Assembly: GCA_002420105.1 (NCBI GenBank)
Contig: DIHJ01000008.1
Location: 1-13,885 of the forward strand
Direction: 5' to 3'
DNA: 13,885 nucleotides
Origin: Nitrospira sp. UBA5699
GTDB taxonomy: Bacteria > Nitrospirota > Nitrospiria > Nitrospirales > Nitrospiraceae
The first letter of the stretch is position 1. Each line of letters starts with the position of its first letter. The position numbers were made by a program, and so were the translations under genes. The notes below the pieces were generated by a model. It did not search any database. It had not been told where the DNA came from and saw only the letters and a list, made by a program, of their open reading frames with translations. Positions 1 to 8,754 of this stretch are shown here, piece by piece.

Positions 1-53
1 CATCCGGCCCGCCGAACGCGTGAGCTGGTTGTAAGATCCCGGCAGTGGAAAAG

Positions 54-80
54 GGGGGGAGAGGCCGGGCCTCTCCCCCC
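54..80. terminator. GC-rich hairpin, probable terminator of an upstream gene
   Basis: Positions 54-65 pair perfectly with 69-80, giving a 12-bp stem of six G-C pairs followed by AGAGGC/GCCTCT, with a 3-base loop. No T-run follows, so it is not a textbook intrinsic terminator. Its strength and its position before a long gene-free stretch suggest transcription termination or mRNA 3'-end protection for a gene ending to the left. The stem is symmetric and could act on either strand. Confidence 0.5.
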
Positions 81-231
81 GATCACTGGCGCTGCGCATC
101 CGGTGCGCAGATCATCCGCGCGCCGGGGCGAGCACGCCCGGCGCAGCCGGGAAGGACTCGCCCCTTCTGAGAGATGCGTCCGGCGACCGGATATGATTCG
201 AACCATGGGGCCGAGAGGAGCGTGACGGGGA
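81..231 (+). other. Non-coding stretch with small hairpins upstream of the CHASE3 gene
   Basis: No credible gene is seen here. Three short inverted repeats are visible: CTGCGCA at 92-98 with 104-110, GCGCCGGG at 120-127 with 137-144, and TCCGG at 179-183 with 187-191. It could be the promoter and 5' leader of the following gene, but no clear -35/-10 or -24/-12 promoter was found. GAGGAG at 215-220 is the likely ribosome site for the ATG at 232, with an 11-base spacing that is slightly long. Confidence 0.35.
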
Positions 232-930
232 ATGTCGAAGGGAAAACTCTTCGGGGTGCTGGTGGCGACCGTCGTCTTCGTGTGTCTGCTCGCGTTGCAA
301 ACAGTCTTGGTGGAACAATGGAAGGCGATCCATGAGGAGCGGGAACGCCATGCGCGTATCAAGCAGGAGATCCTTCGGCTCGAGCGGTTGGTGACGGACG
401 TCGACAACGGATTCCGGGGCTATGTCTTGATGAAACAGTCCGTCTTTCTCGGCCCGATGATCGCAGCGGAAGGAAAGATTCCGGGGGTGATCGACGGGCT
501 CAATCGGCTGACGGAGGAGGCGCCGGATCTCCAGCGCGGGGTCCTGATCCTGAACAATCGGGTCAACGAGTTACTCGATGTCAAGCGCCGGCTGACCCTC
601 GACCTTGAGCGCGGACAGGAAGACGACGTGCTCGCCTACATTCGGGGAGGAGAGGGGTTGGCGCTGGCGAGCACCATCGGCTTGGCCTTCCAGGACTTGC
701 ATCAAAAGCTCGATGGACGACAGCGGGACCGCGAGGGGAAGACCGCGCAGAAAATCGAATGGGTGCAATGGGGATTGACCGCGACCGTCCTGGGCGGGTG
801 TGTGTTCGGAATCGGCCTCGGCCGGGCCACGAGCCGTTCCGACATGATGGCGGCGCGCACTGGCAAAACGGCCGGCGCGCACGATCGTCTGGAGCGAAGC
901 CAAGCGGCCGGCCGGGGCGGTGCCGTTTAG
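232..930 (+). CDS. Membrane-anchored CHASE3-type sensor protein without output domain
   Basis: The protein has 232 residues. Residues about 6-28 form a membrane segment (LFGVLVATVVFVCLLALQTV) and about 178-200 a second one, bracketing a helical, charged extracytoplasmic part. The stretch at about 53-75 (VDNGFRGYVL, then FLGPMIAAE) matches the CHASE3 pattern of a glycine-arginine-glycine-tyrosine motif followed by FL.P. CHASE3 domains normally sit in front of histidine kinase or cyclase modules. Here only about 30 polar residues follow the second membrane helix and no kinase, HAMP or GGDEF domain is present. The stop lies just before the sigma-54 activator gene, so a shared sensory pathway is plausible. 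The ligand is unknown. The CHASE3 call is from motif recognition and is fairly confident; the signalling link is inference. Confidence 0.75.
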   Translation: MSKGKLFGVLVATVVFVCLLALQTVLVEQWKAIHEERERHARIKQEILRLERLVTDVDNGFRGYVLMKQSVFLGPMIAAEGKIPGVIDGLNRLTEEAPDLQRGVLILNNRVNELLDVKRRLTLDLERGQEDDVLAYIRGGEGLALASTIGLAFQDLHQKLDGRQRDREGKTAQKIEWVQWGLTATVLGGCVFGIGLGRATSRSDMMAARTGKTAGAHDRLERSQAAGRGGAV

Positions 931-1075
931 TCTTGCGGGCGGAAGAATGACTCACGTATCCTTTCACCAAGACTCTGATGATACCGTGCTGACAGCTTCC
1001 AAGAGCGGCGATCTCATGTCCGTAGGATTCCGGCGCAGCCGACCCGCGGACGCTTTGCTATCTGAGGGAATGCAG

Positions 1076-2602
<1,527 letters not shown>

Positions 2603-2616
2603 TCGTTCCTCTGCCC

Positions 2617-2653
2617 GACCGCGACCGGTCGCGGTCCGTCGCGACCGGTCGCG
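2617..2653. promoter_or_regulatory. Tandem palindromes, probable activator-binding sites
   Basis: A perfect 20-bp palindrome (half-site GACCGCGACC) occupies 2617-2636. A second copy of its core, a 14-bp palindrome, occupies 2640-2653. The shared GCGACCGGTCGCGG repeats with a 20-bp period, close to two helical turns, so both sites face the same side of the DNA. They start 15 bp after the activator stop codon and end about 90 bp before the -24 element, a normal distance for a sigma-54 upstream activating sequence. A terminator for the activator gene is the alternative, since either palindrome could fold, but no T-run follows directly. Confidence 0.55.
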
Positions 2654-2738
2654 GCGCCTTCCTGCCCTCTCCGCCTGGCCGTTTTTCAATCCCGGCGAAT
2701 TCACGACGGTTTGTTCCTTCCCGCGGTCCGGAATCCTC

Positions 2739-2754
2739 CGGCACGTCTGTTGCT
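2739..2754 (+). promoter_or_regulatory. -24/-12 (sigma-54) promoter of the copper operon
   Basis: The sequence CGGCACGTCTGTTGCT matches the consensus TGGCACG-N4-TTGCW at every defined position except the first base. GG at 2740-2741 and GC at 2752-2753 are separated by exactly 10 bases, as sigma-54 requires. The predicted transcription start is near 2765. The adjacent sigma-54 activator gene and upstream palindromes make this a coherent regulatory unit. Confidence 0.72.
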
Positions 2755-2788
2755 GAGCCTTCAGTCAGTCGGCATCTTCAACTACACC

Positions 2789-2796
2789 GGGAGGAG
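2789..2796 (+). promoter_or_regulatory. Strong ribosome binding site deciding a GTG start
   Basis: GGGAGGAG lies 4 bases before the GTG at 2801 and 24 bases after the predicted sigma-54 transcription start near 2765. It supports GTG 2801 over the upstream TTG at 2711, which would lie outside the transcript. In-frame ATGs at 2861 and 2879 have weaker upstream sequence. Confidence 0.6.
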
Positions 2797-2800
2797 CAAC

Positions 2801-3808
2801 GTGACGGAGGAGCAGACGCACAATCGGGATGGAAGACGGGGGCCGGGGATCACGGCGGTCATGGAGCGTGAGAGACGGATGCACCGGCTTGGGTGGTCGA
2901 TGCTCATGCTGGCGGCGGCGGGGCTCTGCTGGGCCGACGTGAGTCGGGCGGAAACCGTCGCCGTTCAGTTGAGCGCCAAGGTCGTGACCGTCGAGGTGGC
3001 CAAGGACGACCAGCGTGAAGCCTGGACGTTCAACGGGACGTTTCCCGGGCCGGTCATCCGGGTGAAAGAAGGAGACGTGGTCGATTTCACGCTCAAGAAT
3101 GAAGCCGACCGGGTGCACTCCATCGACTTCCATGCCGCGAAAACCCCCTGGAATCTCCACTTTCAAGGCGTGCCGACCGGGTCCGAATCAACCTTCCGCT
3201 GGAAGGCGGAACACCCGGGCGTGTTCTACTACCACTGCGGCACCGATCCGATGATCCAGCATATCGCCAACGGCATGTTCGGAGCCGTCATCGTCGAGCC
3301 GCGCCTTCCCGTGACGAAGCCCGATCGCGAGTACGTGATCGTGCAGAGCGAGATCTATCCCTCGGGGTTCGACGTCGATGTCATGATGGCGGGCAAGCCG
3401 AAGTTCGTGGTCTTCAACGGCCGCGCCAACCGGTATCTCGAGGAACCGCTGACCGCCGAGCCGGGCGAATTGATCCGCCTACATGTCGTGAACGCGGGTC
3501 CGAATCACTTCTCGGCCTTCCACGTCATCGGAGCCCTCTTCGACCGCGTGTACTCGAGCGGCAACCCCAAGAACGTGGAATACGGGGTGCAAACCTACAC
3601 GCTGCCGCCGGGCGGGGGCGCCACCTTCGATCTCGTGATTCCCGAAGAGGGGATGTACCCCATGGTGACGCACTCCTTGCAGGACGCGCTCACGGGAGCG
3701 CTGGGCGTCATCCACGTCAAAAAAGAAGAGACGCAAAAGATCGGCTCGGACATCACGGGATCCGCCGAACCGCAGCCGGTGGCGCAGGCGGAGCCGGCGG
3801 CTCGCTGA
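2801..3808 (+). CDS. nirK: Secreted two-domain copper protein, NirK-type nitrite reductase-like
   Basis: Two cupredoxin domains follow a signal peptide (hydrophobic WSMLMLAAAGLCWA, cleavage likely after SRA). Numbered from GTG 2801 (335 residues), H106, C146, H154 and M159 match the type 1 copper ligands of NirK (electron entry). H111, H145 and H291 match the type 2 ligands (nitrite site). D109 and H241 match the NirK catalytic Asp and His. The HxxxxH first motif argues against a two-domain laccase, which has HxH. The known reaction of the family is reduction of nitrite to nitric oxide in the periplasm. The Cys-to-His gap in HCG.DPM.QH is one residue shorter than in classic Alcaligenes-type NirK, so this is a divergent clade. 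It is the first gene behind the sigma-54 promoter, with the giant oxidase 26 bp downstream. GTG 2801 gives a 26-residue extension before the signal peptide; ATG 2879 would give a conventional one. Confidence 0.8.
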   Translation: MTEEQTHNRDGRRGPGITAVMERERRMHRLGWSMLMLAAAGLCWADVSRAETVAVQLSAKVVTVEVAKDDQREAWTFNGTFPGPVIRVKEGDVVDFTLKNEADRVHSIDFHAAKTPWNLHFQGVPTGSESTFRWKAEHPGVFYYHCGTDPMIQHIANGMFGAVIVEPRLPVTKPDREYVIVQSEIYPSGFDVDVMMAGKPKFVVFNGRANRYLEEPLTAEPGELIRLHVVNAGPNHFSAFHVIGALFDRVYSSGNPKNVEYGVQTYTLPPGGGATFDLVIPEEGMYPMVTHSLQDALTGALGVIHVKKEETQKIGSDITGSAEPQPVAQAEPAAR

Positions 3809-3834
3809 ACCAGACACAAGGGGAAGACACCATC

Positions 3835-6800
3835 ATGACAAGAGACATCGCGATGTGGAGGTTGTTCCGGCATCATCATCGAGTGCTTGCGAATCTGGTG
3901 TGCACCCTGACCCTGGCGCTGGTCGGGGACGAAGCGGCGGCGCAGCACGCCGCGCATCCGGGGGCCGCGGAACACGCGCCGGCGGCGGCCTGGACCGAGC
4001 GGCTCAAAGGGCAGACGATCGTGGAGGACACGATGGAAGGCCGGCCCGAGCGCACCGCGATGGTGGAACGCCAGCATCATCGCATCATGCAGCAGATGCA
4101 GCAGGACGCCGACGCACAACGCACGGGGGGGTTCTACAACAACCTGAACATGATGCACCAGTACGGGGCCGGCAACCAGGACGTGCTGCTGATGTCGAAT
4201 CCCGGTGCGGAGCCGGTCGCGGCCACGGGCGGGCGTTGTCCGGCGACGGCGCCGGTCCGGCAGTACGATGTCTCCGCGATCAATGTCGAAATCTCGCTCA
4301 ACATGTGGCTCGACTACTATCCCGGGTACATGTACGTGCTGACCGAGAACATCGACAAGGTGCGTGAGGAGGAAACCAGGAACCGCGAGGCCCGTGAGAA
4401 GCCCGATTATGACCCGGGGGCGGTGAAGAACGGGTTGCAGAGTCAATGGATCCAGCCGCTGGTCATCCGGGGGAACCAAGGCGATTGCGTGAGGCTCACG
4501 CTGCGCAACCAGCTGGAGGGTAGCGAGGAGGTCAGCCTCAACATCCACGGCTCCAGCATGATCGTCGCGTCCACGGGGCAGCCCGCGACCACGACGAATC
4601 CCGACAGCATCGCGCCTCATGGGAAGACCGTGGACCTGGAGTGGTACATCCCGCCGACCCAGCAGGAAGGGGGGCGGCAGTTCCATTCCTACAGCAACGA
4701 TCGCGAATTGACCGTCATGGGCCTCTTCGGCACGTTCGTGATCGAGCCGAAAGGGTCCGAATACCTCGACCCGCTGGGATCCGGCGACCCGACGCCCATG
4801 AAGAGCGGATGGCAGGCGATCATCAAGAACGGAGGGGGACCGGACTTTCGGGAGTTCGTGCTGATGTATCACGAAGTCGGGGACGAGGCCTTTCGGCCCT
4901 TGAACAAGAAGGGCGATTTCCTCCCGCAGCGCGATCCCTTGACCGACGTCTACCGGCCGGTGGCCCGGGCGCTGAATTACCGGAGCGAGCCGTTCGGCGT
5001 CGACAACATGCACACGCAGCACGAGTACTTCGGCTTCGAAGACGAATCGATGGCCTACAGCGCCTATACGTTCGGGGATCCGGCGACGACCGTGCCGCGC
5101 AGCTATCTGGGCGATCCGGCCAAGTTCCGCCTCGTGCACGGGGGGTCGGAAGTGTTCCATTCCCATCATCCGCACGGCGGCTCGATCCGCTGGCCTCGGA
5201 GCCCGCGGGCGATCGATGAAATGCCCTTGTGGCACGCGGCCAAGAACGGACCGGTGAAGTATCCCGTGATCCGGACCAAGTCCGACCGCGTGGACGTCGA
5301 GGTCATCGGCCCGTCGGAAGCGATGGATCTGGAAACGGAATGCGGCTCCGGTCTCTGCCAGCAACTGGCGGGCGATTTCCTGTTCCACTGCCATGTGGCC
5401 CATCACTATATCGCGGGCATGTGGGGGTACTGGCGTGTCTATAACAGCCTCCAGCAGGGAGCCCATCACAACGATACGATGCCCGACCTCCGCGAACTGC
5501 CGGACCGCGCCGGCCGCATCAGGCCGGGGGTGACATCCGACGAGCTGATCGGCAAGACCCTCGACTGGTTCGGTAAACAGTTCCGCATCGTCGAGAAAGG
5601 CAAGACCGACTGGAAGGCCGATCCGGCCGTGGTCACGATCAAAGACTGGGTCGAGATGCAGTTGCCGCCCCAGGGCAGGCCCGGTCATACGGACGATGAA
5701 AAAGGACAGACCCTTTCGTACGATGCGAGCGTTCTGGATTGGGTCTGGCAGGGCACCCGCGCCATGACCGAACGGGAAAACACCATTCAGAATCCGCGAT
5801 ACCAATCGGAGCATCCGGGCGGACGGCTTCCCATTGTCTTCGAGGCGGCGACCGGCAAGATCGCGTGGCCGCATTTGAAACCGCACTTCGGGCGGCGCGT
5901 GCCGTTTTCCCAGAACCACAACCCGTCCCCCTGGCTGGACATGATCCATCTCGACGACGACGGGCTGCCCAGCTCCTACCCGGCGAAACCCGGCGAAAAT
6001 GGCCGCTGGAGCATGTGCCCGGAAAACGCCGGATCGAAGAAGTACAACGTGCATTTCATTCAGACGCCGATGACCCTGACCGAGAAGCAGGGCGATACGC
6101 CGGCCATCGTGGATCGGGACGGGCTGATCTACGTCCTGCACGAGGAGGAGGCCCAGGTCCGCAGGAGCGACATCAAGTATCCGCTGGTCGTGCGCGCCAA
6201 TATCTACGATTGCATCGATTGGATGCTGACCAGCGAATGGGAGGACGACGATCACATCAATTTCCAAGCGTCCAAGATCAATACGCACTGGCATTTCCTG
6301 CAGTTCGACAATCAATCCTCCGACGGCGTGATCACGGGCTTCTCCTACGAGCAATCCGTGCGTCCCTTCACGATGCTGGAGAAAAAGGTGAAACGGGGTC
6401 TGCCCCTGCCGATGAACACGGTCTTCACCAAGCCGGCCAGGAAGGGCGAACGGGTCATTACGGTGAAGAACGCCGCGCAATACCACCCCAACGTGGAAAT
6501 TCTGATCGGGGCGGATAACGTCGACGGCAACGAAATCGGCCGGGTCAAATCCATCAAGGGCAATCAGATCACGTTCTACCGGCCGCTGACGCACGCTCAT
6601 CCGGTCAACGACATTGTGACGGTGGAATTCGTCCGGCAGCGGTTCTGGGTGGACTCGGACGTCGGGACGGTCTTCTGGCACGACCATGCCCTGGGCCGGG
6701 TCACCTGGCCCCACGGCGGTTTCGGCACCATCATCATCGAGCCCGTCGGTTCGACGTACCATGATCCGAAGACCGGCAAGCCAATCCGCAGCGGACCGAT

Positions 6801-8709
6801 CGCGGACATCCGGACGGCCGAGCCGGTGGGGTACGGTGTGAATGGGAGCTTCCGGGAACTGCTCGTGCAGCTGAACGACACGGTGCCGCACACGGTGAAC
6901 ATCGTCACCGAAGGCAATCCGCCTGGGCAGCCGATCGAGGTGGCATTGGAGGCGGGCAAGACGGTGTCCTTTCCGATGCCCGAGCACATTCCGATGACCC
7001 CGATGGCCTTCCTCAACGGCGGGACCCATACGACGGGCGGCGGCCTGAACTTCAAGGCCGAACCGATCGCGGGCCGCTTACAAGCGAATCCGGATCAGTC
7101 GAAGCTCTTCAGCAGCGCGGTCCACGGGGATCCCTACACGCCGATGGTACGCGCGTACCTGGGCGACACGGTGGTGTTCCGGCTGCTGCAGACCATGGCG
7201 AACGAGACGATGGTCTGGACCCTGTCCGGGCACACCTATCTCACCGAGCGCTATGCCGGGGATGCCAACCGGAAGAACTCCATCCATATCGGCATCGCCG
7301 AACGGTACGATCTGGTGGTGCCGCAAGCCGGCGGTCCCCGGCTCCAGCCGGGCGACTACATCCATTTCAACGGCCGCGCGTCCAAGCTCTCCGAAGGCGC
7401 CTGGGGCATCATGCGGGTGCTGGACCAGGAGGTTCCCGATCTGCAGAAACTCCCGGCAGGCTACAGCCGGAGAAACGAAATTCCGAAGCCGCTGGCGGTG
7501 TGTCCGTCGGAGGCTCCGGTGAAGAGCTTCAACGTCGTCGCGATGGACTTCCCGTCGATGAAGCTGAATCCCAACGCGCCAGACGCCATCGAAGTCGACT
7601 TTGAGCGGACGATCCAGATGGTGAACCCGAACGCAAAGATCTACGCGCTGGAGGAAGAGGTCTCGACGGTGGCTTCAGGCCTCCAACCGATGCCGCTTAC
7701 CCTGCGGGCCAACGTCGGGGACTGCCTGAAAGTACGGCTGACGAACCGGATGAAGGAGGGGCGCGCCTCCTTCTCGGCCATCGGCTTGGCGTTCGATCCC
7801 AAGGACTCGTTGGGCGCGAACGTGGGCAACAATCCAGGCGATCAGACGGTCGCGCCGGGAGAGAGCCGGACCTATACCTACTACGCGGATCCGTTCCTGG
7901 GTGAGACCGCCTCGTTGGTGTGGGACTGGGGCAATGTGATGACGAATCCGCGCAGCGGCCTCTACGGGGCGCTGGTGATCGGCCCCAAGGGCGCGCAGTA
8001 CCGGGATCTGAAGACCGGCGCGGACATTTCCACCAAGAACAGTTGGGCGGCCGACGTCATCGTGGATCGCACGATCCCGGGCTACGAACACCGCGTGAAT
8101 TATCGGGATGTGGCGTTGTTCTTCCAGGACGAAGACAACATCATCGGGACGAGCTTCATGCCCTACGTGCAGAATACGGCCGGCCTCACGGCCGTGAACT
8201 ATCGGGCGGAGCCGTACAAATTCCGGGAAGGAAAGGGGTGTACGCTCGGCAAGGTGTTCCAACCCTGCGTCGTCGACAAGCCGGAGGATCCGGTGACCCC
8301 GATGATCGAGGCGCATGCGGGGGATCCCGTGCGTATCCATGTGTTCGGGGCGAGCAACGAGCAGAACGGGATGTTCAGCGTCGAACGGCACGAATGGCCG
8401 ATCGAACCGTTCATGCGCGGAGCCGACATGATCAGTGTGGTGGAATTCTCAGGGTCCGAGGCGCTGGATGCCTTTCTGCCGAGCGCCGGCGGCCCGTTCC
8501 GCATGACCGGAGATTATGTCTGGAGCAATCAGCGCCTGCCCTATGCCCAGTCGGGACAGTGGGGCTATCTCCGGGTGCTGCCTCCGGGAGACCAACGCAT
8601 CAAGCCGCTGACCGGCGTCCAGCCTGGGGTGAGACAGGCGGAGGACGCGGACCGTCCGGCCCAGGTGGGATCGATGGCAGCCCCCTCGCCACAAATCGCT
8701 CTCCACTGA
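3835..8709 (+). CDS. Giant secreted six-cupredoxin multicopper oxidase (MofA/MnxG-like in size and layout)
   Basis: The protein has 1624 residues, about three times an ordinary laccase. The N-terminus has a hydrophobic signal (VLANLVCTLTLALVG, cleavage after AAA near 36), then a His/Met-rich region to about 130. Three tandem units begin at C135, C728 and C1223. Each has a second Cys in a shared core motif (C218, C793, C1297), a PL..R.N motif and an N[YF][RK][AS]EP motif. All four multicopper motifs occur once intact: HxxHxH at 442-447, HCHxxxHxxxxM at 518-529, HWH at 818-820 and HDH at 949-951. The electron-entry type 1 site (H442, C519, H524, M529) is therefore in unit 1 and the two HxH motifs in unit 2; the remaining copies have lost their ligands. 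AGGGGA at 3819-3824 is the ribosome site. It is probably co-transcribed with the NirK-like gene. The family oxidises metals (Mn, Fe, Cu) or phenols and reduces O2 to water. Manganese oxidase is a guess from size and layout. Confidence 0.88.
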   Translation: MTRDIAMWRLFRHHHRVLANLVCTLTLALVGDEAAAQHAAHPGAAEHAPAAAWTERLKGQTIVEDTMEGRPERTAMVERQHHRIMQQMQQDADAQRTGGFYNNLNMMHQYGAGNQDVLLMSNPGAEPVAATGGRCPATAPVRQYDVSAINVEISLNMWLDYYPGYMYVLTENIDKVREEETRNREAREKPDYDPGAVKNGLQSQWIQPLVIRGNQGDCVRLTLRNQLEGSEEVSLNIHGSSMIVASTGQPATTTNPDSIAPHGKTVDLEWYIPPTQQEGGRQFHSYSNDRELTVMGLFGTFVIEPKGSEYLDPLGSGDPTPMKSGWQAIIKNGGGPDFREFVLMYHEVGDEAFRPLNKKGDFLPQRDPLTDVYRPVARALNYRSEPFGVDNMHTQHEYFGFEDESMAYSAYTFGDPATTVPRSYLGDPAKFRLVHGGSEVFHSHHPHGGSIRWPRSPRAIDEMPLWHAAKNGPVKYPVIRTKSDRVDVEVIGPSEAMDLETECGSGLCQQLAGDFLFHCHVAHHYIAGMWGYWRVYNSLQQGAHHNDTMPDLRELPDRAGRIRPGVTSDELIGKTLDWFGKQFRIVEKGKTDWKADPAVVTIKDWVEMQLPPQGRPGHTDDEKGQTLSYDASVLDWVWQGTRAMTERENTIQNPRYQSEHPGGRLPIVFEAATGKIAWPHLKPHFGRRVPFSQNHNPSPWLDMIHLDDDGLPSSYPAKPGENGRWSMCPENAGSKKYNVHFIQTPMTLTEKQGDTPAIVDRDGLIYVLHEEEAQVRRSDIKYPLVVRANIYDCIDWMLTSEWEDDDHINFQASKINTHWHFLQFDNQSSDGVITGFSYEQSVRPFTMLEKKVKRGLPLPMNTVFTKPARKGERVITVKNAAQYHPNVEILIGADNVDGNEIGRVKSIKGNQITFYRPLTHAHPVNDIVTVEFVRQRFWVDSDVGTVFWHDHALGRVTWPHGGFGTIIIEPVGSTYHDPKTGKPIRSGPIADIRTAEPVGYGVNGSFRELLVQLNDTVPHTVNIVTEGNPPGQPIEVALEAGKTVSFPMPEHIPMTPMAFLNGGTHTTGGGLNFKAEPIAGRLQANPDQSKLFSSAVHGDPYTPMVRAYLGDTVVFRLLQTMANETMVWTLSGHTYLTERYAGDANRKNSIHIGIAERYDLVVPQAGGPRLQPGDYIHFNGRASKLSEGAWGIMRVLDQEVPDLQKLPAGYSRRNEIPKPLAVCPSEAPVKSFNVVAMDFPSMKLNPNAPDAIEVDFERTIQMVNPNAKIYALEEEVSTVASGLQPMPLTLRANVGDCLKVRLTNRMKEGRASFSAIGLAFDPKDSLGANVGNNPGDQTVAPGESRTYTYYADPFLGETASLVWDWGNVMTNPRSGLYGALVIGPKGAQYRDLKTGADISTKNSWAADVIVDRTIPGYEHRVNYRDVALFFQDEDNIIGTSFMPYVQNTAGLTAVNYRAEPYKFREGKGCTLGKVFQPCVVDKPEDPVTPMIEAHAGDPVRIHVFGASNEQNGMFSVERHEWPIEPFMRGADMISVVEFSGSEALDAFLPSAGGPFRMTGDYVWSNQRLPYAQSGQWGYLRVLPPGDQRIKPLTGVQPGVRQAEDADRPAQVGSMAAPSPQIALH

Positions 8710-8720
8710 GTCCGGAGGAC

Positions 8721-8753
8721 GACCAAGGGAAGCCTCCAAGGCTTCCCTTGGTC
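8721..8753. terminator. Bidirectional hairpin between convergent genes
   Basis: GACCAAGGGAAGCCT at 8721-8735 pairs perfectly with 8739-8753 across a 3-base loop (15 bp, or 14 bp with a 5-base loop). It begins 12 bases after the oxidase stop and ends 1 base before the stop codon of the opposing HemD-fusion gene. There is no strong T-run on either side. Its symmetry and position make it the likely end of both transcripts. Confidence 0.75.
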
Positions 8754-8754
8754 C

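Noticed and set aside
2..34. Possible last ten codons of an upstream gene ending in TAA at 32-34
   Set aside because: The frame is too short to be evidence; an open stretch of this length occurs by chance. Only the hairpin that follows hints at a gene end.
190..207. tRNA T-loop-like sequence GGTTCGAATC on the minus strand
   Set aside because: The flanking bases do not form a T-stem, and no anticodon or acceptor stem can be built around it.
2711..2800. TTG start at 2711 giving a longer NirK-like protein
   Set aside because: It lies upstream of the predicted sigma-54 transcription start and spans the promoter itself; no ribosome site precedes it, and the signal peptide begins much later.
3595..7029. 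Very long open frame (1144 codons) on the minus strand across the two copper genes
   Set aside because: It is antisense to clear cupredoxin proteins with intact motifs, its translation is His/Arg/Pro/Gly-rich and matches no family, and high GC third-position bias commonly produces such mirror frames.
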